Counted from the stretch's first letter, positions 26,318 through 35,157 are shown. The stretch: 64,000 nucleotides of DNA from Rhizobium sp. Root1212 (GCF_001424985.1 NZ_LMDA01000003.1:56960-120959), one strand, 5' to 3'. The notes: generated by a model from the sequence alone, not told the origin. A program made the numbers and translations.

Positions 26318-26704
26318 TTACGTCCCAACACCGATTTCGGCAAGTCGCGTGAGACACGCCTCTTCGACATTGTTGAGTTCGTCGAGAGTTTCCTCGATGT
26401 CGCGGCGCTTCTGGTGCAGTTCTTCGCGCTTTTCCTCGACACGCTTCATCAAGAGCCTGAGTTGTCCCGATTCACCCGGCGGGTCCTTGTAGACCTGAAT
26501 GATCTCGCGGATTTCGGCAATGGTGAAGCCGATGCGCCGGCCGCGGAGGATTTCCTTGATGAGATGACGATCGGCGGCGCGGAACAGCCGTGTGCGGCCA
26601 CGCCGCTCGGGATGGATCAGCCCCTCGTCTTCATAGAAGCGAAGCGTGCGAGTCGAGACGCCGAATTCCCGCGTCAGCTCGGTAATGCTATAATACTTGT
26701 TCAC
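26318..26704 (-). CDS. MerR family regulator, LiuR/IVD-like
   Basis: A 128-residue regulator with an N-terminal MerR winged helix-turn-helix (NKYYSITELTREFGVSTRTLRFYEDEGLI) and a C-terminal dimerisation coiled coil (about residues 80-118). The middle IIQVYKDPPGESGQL resembles regulators of branched-chain amino-acid and fatty-acid degradation in alphaproteobacteria. There are no metal-binding cysteines at the usual MerR places. Start is GTG 26704. Its promoter contains an excellent dyad (26758-26779), so autoregulation is likely. No degradation genes lie next to it here. Confidence 0.85.
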   Translation of the reverse strand: MNKYYSITELTREFGVSTRTLRFYEDEGLIHPERRGRTRLFRAADRHLIKEILRGRRIGFTIAEIREIIQVYKDPPGESGQLRLLMKRVEEKREELHQKRRDIEETLDELNNVEEACLTRLAEIGVGT

Positions 26705-26749
26705 ATGCTTCGCCTTGCTTCTCGCGGCAGTCCCGTCAGAGTCCAACGG

Positions 26750-26781
26750 CCATAATATTGACCTTAACGTAAAAGTCAAAT
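26750..26781 (-). promoter_or_regulatory. MerR-type promoter and operator dyad
   Basis: On the minus strand a -35 TTGACT and a -10 TATTAT (16-bp spacer) enclose the dyad TTGAC-N12-GTCAA (26758-26779). A palindrome placed between -35 and -10 is the classic arrangement for MerR-family activators, and the core resembles LiuR sites. It drives the regulator gene at 26704. Confidence 0.6.
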
Positions 26782-26792
26782 TTCCGGCAGCG

Positions 26793-28214
26793 TCAGCCGA
26801 TATTGAACCACCAGGTGGCAAGGCCGAGAAAGGCGAAAAAGCCGGTCGTATCCGTGACGGCCGTGACGAAAACCGCCGAAGACACCGCCGGGTCCGCCCC
26901 GAAGCGATCGAGCAGCAGCGGAATAAGGATACCCGCCAGCGCCGCCGCCGTCATGTTGATCAGCATGGCGGTCGCGATAATGCCGGAAATATTGATATCC
27001 TGAAACCACACGCCCGCGACGCAGCCGACCAGCGTTCCGAACAGCATGCCGTTGAGCAGGCCAACACCGGCCTCGCGCCGGACGATTCGCCAGGCGTTGT
27101 GAATATCGAGATTGCGGGTGGCCAGCGCCCGCACCGTCACCGTCATCGTCTGCGAACCGGCATTGCCGCCCATGCCGGCCACCGTCGGCATCAGGATCGC
27201 CAGCGCGACGATCTGCTGGATTGAGGCATCGAACAGCGAAATGACGGTTGCCGAGAGGAAGGCCGTGAACAGGTTCACCGTCAGCCACGGCACGCGCGAG
27301 CGTGAGGTGCTGGCGATGCTGTCGGACAGCTCTTCGTCGCCGACGCCGCCGAGGCGCATCAGGTCTTCCTCGGCCTCTTCCTGGATGACGTCGACGACGT
27401 CGTCGATGGTCAGCACGCCGACGAGCCGGTTGTTTTCATCGACGACGGCGGCCGACAGAAGGTCGTATTGCTCGAAGAGCTGGGCGGCCTCTTCCTGGTC
27501 CATCTCGGCCGGCACCGGATGACTGGTCTCGCGCATGATCGTCTCGATCTTCACCGAGCGCTTGGTGCGCAGGATGCGGTCGAGATCGACGATGCCGAGC
27601 AGCCGGAAGGTGGGGTCGATGACAAAAATCTGGGTAAAGCTGTCGGGAAGCTCGCTGTCCTCGCGCATATAGTCGATCGTCTGGCCAACCGTCCAGAACG
27701 GCGGCACCGCGACGAATTCGGTCTGCATGCGCCGGCCGGCGGTGCTTTCGGGATAATCCAGAGACCGCCGCAGCCGCACCCGCTCGGTGAACGGCAGCTT
27801 GGCAAGAATCTCTTCCTGATCTTCCTGATCGAGGTCTTCGAGAATGTAGACGGCGTCGTCCGAATCCATTTCGCCGATGGCTTCGGCGATCTGGTCGTTC
27901 GGCAGATGCTCGACGATATCGAGGCGGATCGCCTCGTCGACCTCGGTCAGGGCCGAAAGGTCGAAGTCCTTGCCGAGCAGCAAGACGAGCGCCAGGCGCT
28001 GGTCGGGCTGGATCGCCTCCAGCAGGTCGCCAAGTTCCGAAGAGTGCAGGCGCGCCACATGCTGGCGAAGATAGAGAAGGTCGCGGTCGGCGATCGCGGC
28101 GCCGACATGCATGAGGAAATCGGAACGCACCGAGCCGTCTTCGGCATAGATGTCGGAAACATCGACCGGAGCTTCTTCCGTGCTCACACGATTGTCGTCG
28201 CCGGTATAGCTCAT
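26793..28214 (-). CDS. mgtE: Magnesium transporter MgtE
   Basis: A 473-residue Mg2+ channel of the MgtE family. Cytosolic N domain (about 45-150, with HLPNDQIAEAIGEMDSDD and EEILAKLPFTERV), then a CBS pair (about 155-275, DPTFRLLGIVDLDRIL; DENNRLVGVLTIDDVVDVI), a connecting helix and five transmembrane helices. The pore signature PTVAGMGGNAGSQT is present. N and CBS domains close the pore when cytosolic Mg2+ is high. I see no M-box or other Mg2+ riboswitch in the 254 bp upstream, which hold no gene. Confidence 0.93.
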   Translation of the reverse strand: MSYTGDDNRVSTEEAPVDVSDIYAEDGSVRSDFLMHVGAAIADRDLLYLRQHVARLHSSELGDLLEAIQPDQRLALVLLLGKDFDLSALTEVDEAIRLDIVEHLPNDQIAEAIGEMDSDDAVYILEDLDQEDQEEILAKLPFTERVRLRRSLDYPESTAGRRMQTEFVAVPPFWTVGQTIDYMREDSELPDSFTQIFVIDPTFRLLGIVDLDRILRTKRSVKIETIMRETSHPVPAEMDQEEAAQLFEQYDLLSAAVVDENNRLVGVLTIDDVVDVIQEEAEEDLMRLGGVGDEELSDSIASTSRSRVPWLTVNLFTAFLSATVISLFDASIQQIVALAILMPTVAGMGGNAGSQTMTVTVRALATRNLDIHNAWRIVRREAGVGLLNGMLFGTLVGCVAGVWFQDINISGIIATAMLINMTAAALAGILIPLLLDRFGADPAVSSAVFVTAVTDTTGFFAFLGLATWWFNIG

Positions 28215-28468
28215 GTGCCCACCCTCGCAGAATTTCAGCCATCCAAGACGCCGGCGGACCGGGGGGAGCAGGAAGGCGATGACATACCGGTTTGATTGCG
28301 CACGCAGTTTTTTTTGCGCCCGCCCTCTTCTGCTACCGCAACGATTTGCCGAGGTCCACCATCCCCTGCACGATCCGCGCCCCGCCGCTTCAATTTTTGG
28401 CCAAGCTGTTGCAAATTCATGCGAATTGTTTCGTTTAAGACGAACACTGAAAGAGTTGAGGAAATTCC

Positions 28469-28975
28469 ATGACTATTCGCCCCATCGTCCGCTTTCCCGA
28501 TCCGCGCCTGCACCAGCCGGCAAAGGAGGTCACCGCATTCGGCCCTGCCCTCGCCGCGCTCTGCGACGATCTCCTCGACACGATGCGCGCGGCACCGGGC
28601 ATCGGCATCACCGCGCCGCATATCGGCGTCGGCGAACGGGTGACAGTGATCGAACTGCAGGACGACAAAGTCAGAACCTACGTCAATCCACGAATCCTCT
28701 GGTCTTCTCCTGAACTCATGGACCATGCGGAAGGCAGTGTCTCGATGCCGGGCGTCAGCGAAGTTGTCACCCGCCCACGCGCCGTGCGTGTCGCTTATCA
28801 GACGCTCGACGGCGAGCCTCAGCAGGAGGAAGCCGAAGGGCTTCTGGCCATCTGTCTGCAGCACGAAATCGACCAGCTGGACGGTATTTTCTGGGTACAG
28901 AAACTGTCACGACTGAAGCGGGAACGCGTCGTAAAACGCTTCGAAAAGCTGGAGAAGGAAAGAGGTCCGGCTTGA
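28469..28975 (+). CDS. Peptide deformylase-like protein lacking metal ligands
   Basis: A 168-residue protein with the peptide deformylase fold but altered active-site motifs. GxGLAAPQ is GIGITAPH (Gln to His51); EGCLS is EGSVS, so the metal-binding Cys is Ser90; HExxH is HEIDQ, so the second metal-binding His is Gln136. Only His132 and Glu133 remain. Normal Fe/Zn deformylase activity is therefore unlikely; it may bind N-termini or have another role. Length and remaining fold are intact and codon use matches neighbours, so it is not a decaying gene. Confidence 0.85.
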   Translation: MTIRPIVRFPDPRLHQPAKEVTAFGPALAALCDDLLDTMRAAPGIGITAPHIGVGERVTVIELQDDKVRTYVNPRILWSSPELMDHAEGSVSMPGVSEVVTRPRAVRVAYQTLDGEPQQEEAEGLLAICLQHEIDQLDGIFWVQKLSRLKRERVVKRFEKLEKERGPA

Positions 28976-29006
28976 TGACAGGAAACATAAATCAAGACGA
29001 GCGAAA

Positions 29007-29024
29007 GCACCGCCGTGGCGGTGC
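29007..29024. repeat. Perfect palindrome before the glycosyltransferase gene
   Basis: GCACCGCC/GGCGGTGC with only GT between, 30 bp after the deformylase-like gene and 90 bp before the glycosyltransferase. No T run. It may mark the 3' end of the deformylase-like transcript. Confidence 0.4.
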
Positions 29025-29114
29025 GTCGTGCCGTAGCGATTTCCTTTGATGTTTGCGCCAATCGACGCGATGTGCCAAAAGGCCTCGACCTACGAAACTT
29101 AATCAGAGGTCCCG

Positions 29115-31292
29115 ATGAAGACGCCGACGCTTGCCGTGATCATCGCCGTACGCGCTAACGATAATGTCGACATTCTCGAACGGTTAAGATGGAAAAACAT
29201 CCCCATCGACGATCACGTGCAGGTCGTTCTTGTCGATGACGGGAGCGCCAATGCTCGCGAGCTTGAAGTCCTTTGCGAGGAAAAAGGCTGGATTTATAAG
29301 CATCTGATGACGAATGATGCGCCGTTCTCGCTTGCGCGCTCTCGCAACGCCGGCATCAAGACGGCAACCGCAAACTATGTCTACTTCGAAGATGCGGACT
29401 TTCTTCACAAGTCGAATTTCTATGAACGGCTTCTGCATGTCGCTGACAACCTCGAAGAATCGCCGTTCAATTTTGCCGCGATCCCGACGTTGTTCCTGAC
29501 GGAGCAGGCGTCCAAGGCTCTCATTGAGAAGGTCCATTCGCCGGCCGACTTCGACCACCAGATTGACCAGTTCATCGCCAAGCTTCCATTCATCAACCCG
29601 GATGTGCCAAATGATCTATGCGACAGCTTTGCGCCTGTCGGGTCTAACATTCTCGTGCGGCGCGATCTGTGCTTCCACGTCGGCCTCTTCGACGAATATT
29701 TCAACAGCTGGGGCGGGGAAGACCGTGACTTGATTTTCCGACTGCTGGAGAAGAACAGCTTCCTTTATCGGCCCCACGCTTTCGCTGAAACGAAGAAGTG
29801 GGCGATCCACCGCACTACCGTTTTCGAGGGCTGGCGCTCCGTATACCGTCTGCATGGCGATTGGATGGCCGGGATGGGCATTTATGCCGTGCATGTCCAC
29901 CACCCCGAGAACGGTTGGAAAGACCCGTACGAGCGCCACGCAAACTTCTCCTACGCCGAGAAAAAAGCCAAAGAGATCGTCGCCGGAAAACTGAAGGTTA
30001 TGCCTTGCGAAATCCCCGGCGCTCCGCTCAACATCTTCATCGGCCGAAACCCGGTATTTTACAACGACGAGGTCATGAAGGCGATTGGAAGTGTCGCAAT
30101 CATTGACCCTGACATGAAGGTCCCACCCGAGGAGTTTGCGCAGCGCGTGATCGAACGTGTGCCAGATCGCGTCTTTTTCCAGAACCCGTACGGCAACGAT
30201 TGGCTGCTGGAACTCTGGAACTGCTTGCGATCCCAAGGGATCAAATGCGTTTGCGCTGAGCGCGGTGGCCTGCCGTGGTCGATCTACCTCGACGAGGGCG
30301 GCTTCTGCTGCGGCAGTGATTCCTACGCGCGGCATTTGTGGCAGGGATCAGCGCCCATCGATGCGAGGGAATATCTCGCTGCCTTGCGCGCCAATGGTGA
30401 AACTCTTGAGCCTCAAAAGAATACCCCGATCGAGAAACTGACTCCCCTACTTACCGTGGGGCAAAGAACGGTTCTGGTTCTTCTGCAAAGCCTGACCGAT
30501 GCGACAACACGTCACTTTTGCGCGCCCCTTCAGAATTACGACGAGTTTCTGTCCATCATCCGAGATCTTGACGGTATCGGCCGTTACAATGTCCTCGTTA
30601 AAAACCACCCACTGAACAAGGAAAACCCCATTGAGGGCGTCGGCGTCTCCGTGGAGTCGTACAATATTTATGATCTCTACGAGGTGGCTGATGTTGTGGT
30701 AACTCTGAACTCCGGCGGTGGGATGATGGCTCTCGCAGCCGGCCGACCGGTCGTCACAATGGGCACGACCTTCTATGCTCAAGAGGATCTTGCCATGTCG
30801 GCCAGCGATCTTGATACGCTGGTGGATCGCATCGATAATCCGACATACGACAAGGGAAGCGTAGACCGGTTCTACGGCTACCTGCTCAATGATTTTTATT
30901 CGTTCGCCTCGTGGAAATACAGCCAGCGCGACTATAGCGACAAGACCCGCATGTCGTTGATGCAGGAGGTCAGGTACAGCAAGATAGTCCTGAATGGAAA
31001 GGCGACGGAGGTTAAACGCACCCTGTTCGACTGTTTCAGCCTCATCATGGACCCGTATGCCCACCACCTTTACAAAAACGGGCACGCGGCATCGGCATTC
31101 AAGCCAATGCCGGTCAAGAAAGCTTCGCTTCTGCAGAGCGCTATGGTTCCATTGATCAGGCCCGCAGTGCGACTGATTGGCAATCGAAGCGACGATATTG
31201 CTAGATTCAATGCCGATCCGGCAGGTTACTTTGCAATGTTAAAAAATCCAGGCTACCGTTTCGTCGGGCGAGTTCTACTTGGAAGGCCATAA
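29115..31292 (+). CDS. Two-domain glycosyltransferase: GT-A domain plus capsule-synthesis-like domain
   Basis: A 725-residue predicted glycan synthase. Residues ~1-270 form a GT-A (GT2/GT7-like) transferase: VVLVDDGS (41-44), the DxD-type metal motif in FEDADF (93-95) and WGGEDRDL (about 199-206), as in galactosyl/chondroitin-polymerase domains. Residues ~440-640 resemble KpsC/KpsS-type capsule (Kdo) transferases: VLVKNHPLN, VADVVVTLNSGGGMMALAAG and PVVTMGTTFYAQED. There is no signal peptide or membrane helix. Lower GC than flanks, no sugar-nucleotide or export genes nearby, and a dead integrase beside tRNA-Leu downstream all suggest horizontal acquisition. Confidence 0.8.
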   Translation: MKTPTLAVIIAVRANDNVDILERLRWKNIPIDDHVQVVLVDDGSANARELEVLCEEKGWIYKHLMTNDAPFSLARSRNAGIKTATANYVYFEDADFLHKSNFYERLLHVADNLEESPFNFAAIPTLFLTEQASKALIEKVHSPADFDHQIDQFIAKLPFINPDVPNDLCDSFAPVGSNILVRRDLCFHVGLFDEYFNSWGGEDRDLIFRLLEKNSFLYRPHAFAETKKWAIHRTTVFEGWRSVYRLHGDWMAGMGIYAVHVHHPENGWKDPYERHANFSYAEKKAKEIVAGKLKVMPCEIPGAPLNIFIGRNPVFYNDEVMKAIGSVAIIDPDMKVPPEEFAQRVIERVPDRVFFQNPYGNDWLLELWNCLRSQGIKCVCAERGGLPWSIYLDEGGFCCGSDSYARHLWQGSAPIDAREYLAALRANGETLEPQKNTPIEKLTPLLTVGQRTVLVLLQSLTDATTRHFCAPLQNYDEFLSIIRDLDGIGRYNVLVKNHPLNKENPIEGVGVSVESYNIYDLYEVADVVVTLNSGGGMMALAAGRPVVTMGTTFYAQEDLAMSASDLDTLVDRIDNPTYDKGSVDRFYGYLLNDFYSFASWKYSQRDYSDKTRMSLMQEVRYSKIVLNGKATEVKRTLFDCFSLIMDPYAHHLYKNGHAASAFKPMPVKKASLLQSAMVPLIRPAVRLIGNRSDDIARFNADPAGYFAMLKNPGYRFVGRVLLGRP

Positions 31293-31296
31293 GGAT

Positions 31297-31626
31297 ATGA
31301 GAAAATCGATCGTTGACGCCACGAATTGATATCCCTCCATCCGCCAGCAGCTTTACGGGTACGGATGGACGCCGGCTACGGCATTTGCCGCCGTTGGGGT
31401 CGCGTTCGGCCCAGCCCTTGCTTTAGCGGTGCTTGCTTCTCCGTTGGCTATTTGCTCCATGGTGGGCAATGTGACGAAATTCGGCGTCGCGGCCGTGACC
31501 TCCCAACTGCAAGGCGCGCGTACGACGGGCGCCCGCTGGCCGTTAACTTCCGACGGGCAATACGGTATCGTTCTTACGCGCTGTCAGAGATGGCCGTTGC
31601 GCTACCGTGACGAACTTGTCCCATAG
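31297..31626 (+). pseudogene. Small ORF interrupted by an early in-frame stop
   Basis: ATG at 31297, 4 bp after the glycosyltransferase stop and with a GGA ribosome-like site, opens a frame that meets TGA at codon 11 (31327-31329) but then stays open for ~98 codons to TAG at 31624. The later part contains a hydrophobic stretch (AFAAVGVAFGPALALAVL). I recognise no family. It could be a broken small membrane protein from the insert, or chance. Confidence 0.3.
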
Positions 31627-31729
31627 TGCCTCCTTCCATTCTGCAGAAAGGATCACACCATCAAACCGTGGGATCAAACACCTAGTCTGCGAACTGTGCC
31701 TTCAACTGTTCGAATCAACAGAGAAAGCA

Positions 31730-32043
31730 ACCAGGTCAACGACGGCTCAGGGCGCGACGTATGTGCTCGGTCGTGGCGGCAATCCCTACGCCAGCGGAGA
31801 TGCCATCCCCGCCATGTTCAAACACTGGTACGAGAGGGCCTGGTCTTGGGCATTTGTCGACGCACAGCATGCGAAAGGGACTTGCCGCGATACTAGCCGA
31901 GCTGGGTTGTAGCCAATACGACATCATGGCGATCCTCGGTCATTCCGAGGCTAAAACAAACGAACTCCACACACGCCGGGTCGAGCGGTGAAAGCTTGAA
32001 CAGGTTTCTATGGAGAAGGTTGCCGGGGCTGGCTATTTGGGCT
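31730..32043 (+). pseudogene. Remnant of a tyrosine-recombinase (phage-type integrase)
   Basis: C-terminal part of an integrase split over two frames. Frame one gives TYVLGRGGNPYASGD ... FKHWYERA; after a ~1-base shift near 31836-31845, frame two gives LSTHSMRKG (HxxR box) and MAILGHSEAKTNE (LGH box). The catalytic Tyr position reads His (CAC; ELHTRRVER against the usual EVYTRRVER), and the following Trp codon is TGA, after which KLEQ continues. The protein cannot be active. The N-terminal and core-binding parts are missing. It lies ~70-120 bp from the 3' end of tRNA-Leu, the usual target of such enzymes. Confidence 0.75.
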
Positions 32044-32046
32044 GAT

Positions 32047-32075
32047 TGGTCCAACGCCCTCAGGAAGTTGGACCA
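32047..32075. repeat. Inverted repeat near the tRNA-Leu 3' end
   Basis: TGGTCCAAC/GTTGGACCA, 9 bp with an 11-base loop. A second one, TTCAACA/TGTTGAA, lies at about 32092-32110, touching the tRNA end. These may be tRNA terminators without T runs or remnants of integrase arm sites. Confidence 0.4.
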
Positions 32076-32110
32076 TCAAGCTTGTAAGTATTCAACAATT
32101 TAATGTTGAA

Positions 32111-32195
32111 TGGTGCGGTCGAGAAGACTCGAACTTCCACGGGTTGCCCCACAGCGACCTCAACGCTGCGCGTCTACCAATTCCGCCACGACCGC
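32111..32195 (-). tRNA. tRNA-Leu (anticodon GAG)
   Basis: Class II tRNA of 85 nt with encoded CCA. The acceptor stem GCGGTCG/CGACCGC, anticodon stem CAGCG/CGCTG with loop TTGAGGT (anticodon GAG), a short variable arm (TGGGGCAACCCGT) and the T arm GTTCGAGTC are all visible. It is transcribed away from lipB. Its 3' end faces the accessory insert at 29-32 kb. Confidence 0.95.
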
Positions 32196-32394
32196 ATCGT
32201 GGTAGGCGCCGAATTGCTCCGGCGGGGCTGCATGTAGCAAAAGCCCTTGGGGTGCACAAGGCCATTGTGAAAGAATTTTCATGTCGTAGACGACTATTTA
32301 GCAACCACCCTCACGCACCCCCTGCAAATGCTGGACTTCGCTCGAAAAGCGTACCATCTAGAAGATGGAATGAACGGACAGGACAGGCGCGATC

Positions 32395-33141
32395 ATGCTG
32401 AGAGACAAGCTGGAAACCACGTTTTTTGCACAGGAAGGCTGTCCTCCCATACGCCTCAGATTCGCATCCGGGCTTGTGGACTATGAAGAAGCGGTCGCCA
32501 CCATGGAGGCGGAAGCCGCCGCAATCGCCGCCGGCGAGGCCGACGAACTGATCTGGATGGTGGAGCATCCGCCGCTTTATACCGCAGGTACCAGCGCCGA
32601 TGCCGCCGATCTGGTCGCGCCGGACCTGCTCCCCGTGTTCCAGACCGGCCGTGGCGGCGAATACACCTATCACGGCCCCGGCCAGCGGGTGGTCTATGTG
32701 ATGCTGGACCTCAAGCGTCGACGGCAGGATGTGCGCCTGTTCGTCGCCGCGCTGGAGCGCGTCGTCATCGAAACGCTGGCAAGCATGAACGTCACCGGCG
32801 AACGCCGGGAGGACCGAGTCGGCGTCTGGGTACGGCGACCGAAGCGTCCGCCGCTCGCCAACGGTGCGATGGCCGAGGACAAGATCGCCGCGATCGGCAT
32901 CCGCCTGCGGCGGTGGGTGAGCTTTCACGGCCTGTCGTTGAATGTCGAGCCGAACCTCGATCATTTCAACGGCATCGTGCCCTGCGGTATCAAGGAGTAT
33001 GGCGTCACCAGCCTTGTGGATCTCGGCCTGCCGGTTTCCATGGCCGATGTCGATATCCGGCTCTGCGAGGCGCTTGAAGCGGTCTTCGGGCCGCTGGCGC
33101 TTGAGCGGGAGGCTCAGGATACCAGCCGGTCGGTCGCATAG
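32395..33141 (+). CDS. lipB: Lipoyl(octanoyl) transferase
   Basis: A 248-residue enzyme moving octanoate from acyl-carrier protein to the lipoyl domains of 2-oxoacid dehydrogenases and the glycine cleavage H protein. The signature [12 protein letters not shown] (about residues 84-95), the catalytic Lys in [14 protein letters not shown] and the catalytic Cys in [14 protein letters not shown] are present. The length fits alphaproteobacterial LipB. Its last 28 bp overlap the 3' end of the convergent M50 peptidase gene. Confidence 0.95.
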   Translation: MLRDKLETTFFAQEGCPPIRLRFASGLVDYEEAVATMEAEAAAIAAGEADELIWMVEHPPLYTAGTSADAADLVAPDLLPVFQTGRGGEYTYHGPGQRVVYVMLDLKRRRQDVRLFVAALERVVIETLASMNVTGERREDRVGVWVRRPKRPPLANGAMAEDKIAAIGIRLRRWVSFHGLSLNVEPNLDHFNGIVPCGIKEYGVTSLVDLGLPVSMADVDIRLCEALEAVFGPLALEREAQDTSRSVA

Positions 33142-34376
33142 ATGACGGCATAGCCGTGCAACGCCAGCGCGGCATAAAGTCCGAGCCCGCTCATCAGCCG
33201 CTGCGCCGGCGACATCTCCACCAGCCGGTGGCGCGGCTTGATGCCGCGATGGCCCATAAGGCTTAGAAGCGCAAAGACTGCAAGCGCGGCAACCAGCGCA
33301 AAATACGGCACACCGATTCGCCAGCCGACCGTCAATATGATCACAGTGACGAGAAAACTTCCCGCCGTGAGGCTTACCGGCCCCGGAAAGACCTGCCGCA
33401 ACACCTGCCCGCCATCGAAGCGGTTCATCGGCAGCAGGTTCAGCAGATTGAACGCCCCGAGAATCAGCAGGAAGAACAGGACAGCGGCATTGGCAAACAC
33501 CGTCTGCGAGGACTGGTGAAAGGCAACAACCGCCGGCACGAGGAAGGCGGACATGCCAGCGCCCATCAACGCGCAGGAAGCCACTTCGAACAGGGAATTG
33601 TAGGGCCGCCCGCCAATGGCGACCCCGCCCAGAAGCGGCACGAAAATCATCCGGGTCGAAGAATGACCGAAGGCGCGATAGGCAAGCATATGGCCGAACT
33701 CGTGCAGCACGATCACCACCGTCAGTAAGACGGAGAGCAGGAGCCCGGTTTTGCTGAGACCGAAAAAGGGCCAGAGAATGAGGGTCGACAGGACAGCAAG
33801 TACCACCTGAAACGCCGGATGCTCGAAGCCGAATCGTTGCGGCGAGCTTACGCCCGTCGCCAGCCACCGCTCCAAAGCTTTTAATTCCCGGCGCAGCGCG
33901 AAATGGCGCAGCAGCAGGAGCGCCAGCCCGCGATAGCGATCGGTGCGCGCGACGGTCAGGGTCACGGCATCGCCGTTGTCGTCCTGCAATGTTATGCGCT
34001 CGTGAAAATTCGTCCAGAAGGCGACGTCGAGCGTGCTGTCCTCAACCACGCGGATATCGAGCGTCCGTCGCGATTCGTCTGTCGATTCGTCCTTGACCTC
34101 GAGCACCCGCCGCACCGGCGCGCCATGCCGGTCGAGCGCGGTCAGGCTCTGCTCGACGAGATCAGGCGCACCGGGAACGGGCATGCTCGACAGCGTTGCA
34201 TGATGCCATGCCGCAGACTCACCACGCGGGGAAATGGCCTGCCAGATCCGTTCGGCATCGGCGGCGAGCTTCACTCTGGCGAAGACCGTCCGCACGCCGA
34301 CCGGTGCTGCCATGAGCAGCCACACCGCCAGCAGGTTGAGCGTCGCGAGCAGGATCGCCGGAAGATGTTCCGTCAC
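33114..34376 (-). CDS. Membrane M50-type metalloprotease fused to a START/SRPBCC-like domain
   Basis: A 420-residue membrane protein. One N-terminal helix (about 5-25) is followed by a soluble SRPBCC-like domain (about 30-160, [15 protein letters not shown] ... VLEVKDES). The rest is a polytopic M50 site-2-protease-like core with the zinc motif HEFGH (His225, Glu226, His229) and [11 protein letters not shown], whose Asp321 would complete the zinc site. This predicts intramembrane proteolysis controlled by a lipid- or small-molecule-binding domain, which is inference. It overlaps the 3' end of lipB convergently. Confidence 0.8.
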   Translation of the reverse strand: MTEHLPAILLATLNLLAVWLLMAAPVGVRTVFARVKLAADAERIWQAISPRGESAAWHHATLSSMPVPGAPDLVEQSLTALDRHGAPVRRVLEVKDESTDESRRTLDIRVVEDSTLDVAFWTNFHERITLQDDNGDAVTLTVARTDRYRGLALLLLRHFALRRELKALERWLATGVSSPQRFGFEHPAFQVVLAVLSTLILWPFFGLSKTGLLLSVLLTVVIVLHEFGHMLAYRAFGHSSTRMIFVPLLGGVAIGGRPYNSLFEVASCALMGAGMSAFLVPAVVAFHQSSQTVFANAAVLFFLLILGAFNLLNLLPMNRFDGGQVLRQVFPGPVSLTAGSFLVTVIILTVGWRIGVPYFALVAALAVFALLSLMGHRGIKPRHRLVEMSPAQRLMSGLGLYAALALHGYAVIYATDRLVS

Positions 34377-34464
34377 ACGCGCCTCCTCCCCCGGCGATAA
34401 ATGATCACCGGGCGTCCGTTCGCTGACCGCGCCGGAAGCGCATCACAGCTATGCGCCGAGGTTT

Positions 34465-35061
34465 TCAGGCGGCCTTCTCCCCCTGCCCGCCCAGTCCGAT
34501 CAGGATGCCGACCTGCCGCAGCATGCGCGCCTCGCGATCCGTCAGATTTACCCCGCGGGAACGGGCGATGGCGGCCATCACCCGGCAGACCAGCCTGACA
34601 TCTTCCATCGTGAGCCTGCGTTCGGGCGCGCCGTGTTCTGCCGGGCAGGCTTCGTGCGACAGCGCAAGCCGAATCTGTTCCAGCGCGAAGATGGACAGAC
34701 TGTCGGGAATCCGCGCCGCCGTGTCGATGATATGGAAGAGAAGATCGCGTTCGATCCGCGAGTTGACGATGCCGCGGGTAGAGATCATCGCAATCAGCCA
34801 TTCGGCGTTCCACTCGTCCATCGCCCCTTGCGGATAACAGTGACGGACGATGAAATCCGTCATGGTCTCGATGAAATATGGCTGCCATTCCGGGCATTTT
34901 TCGGTGCTCGACCTGTTGATCGCAAGAAGGATGACCGCGTCCTGGGACGTGGTCATCCCTCCCGTGAAAACATGATCGCGCAGGACGTCGATATCCCGTG
35001 CGGTCAAGCGCACTTTGCCGGCGATGACACATGCCGGATAAGAAAGACGGAACACGTCCAT
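34465..35061 (-). CDS. Conserved hypothetical protein
   Basis: A 198-residue, mainly helical cytoplasmic protein with no family I can name. Notable parts are TARDIDVLRDHVFTGGMTT, the central TDFIVRHCYPQGAMDEWNAEWL, and a C-terminal helix pair with MEDVRLVCRVMAAIARSRGVNLTDREA, split here by its turn, which resembles an EF-hand-like or TerB-like helical bundle. It has two cysteines in HCYPQG and EACPAEHG. It ends 88 bp before the M50 peptidase gene on the same strand. Confidence 0.65.
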   Translation of the reverse strand: MDVFRLSYPACVIAGKVRLTARDIDVLRDHVFTGGMTTSQDAVILLAINRSSTEKCPEWQPYFIETMTDFIVRHCYPQGAMDEWNAEWLIAMISTRGIVNSRIERDLLFHIIDTAARIPDSLSIFALEQIRLALSHEACPAEHGAPERRLTMEDVRLVCRVMAAIARSRGVNLTDREARMLRQVGILIGLGGQGEKAA

Positions 35062-35157
35062 CCATATGCTCCCGTTTCATCATGAAACTGGGAACTAGGT
35101 TAGGGCGAACCTCTTTCCAATCTGCCAAAAGAAAGGCTTAGGGAAGGCTTTCGGCGT

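Noticed and set aside
28215..28468. M-box or other Mg2+ riboswitch before mgtE
   Set aside because: No matching conserved stems or loops could be recognised on the minus strand.
28976..29114. Left attachment site of the tRNA-Leu insert
   Set aside because: No repeat of the tRNA 3' end is visible, so the left boundary of the insert is not defined.
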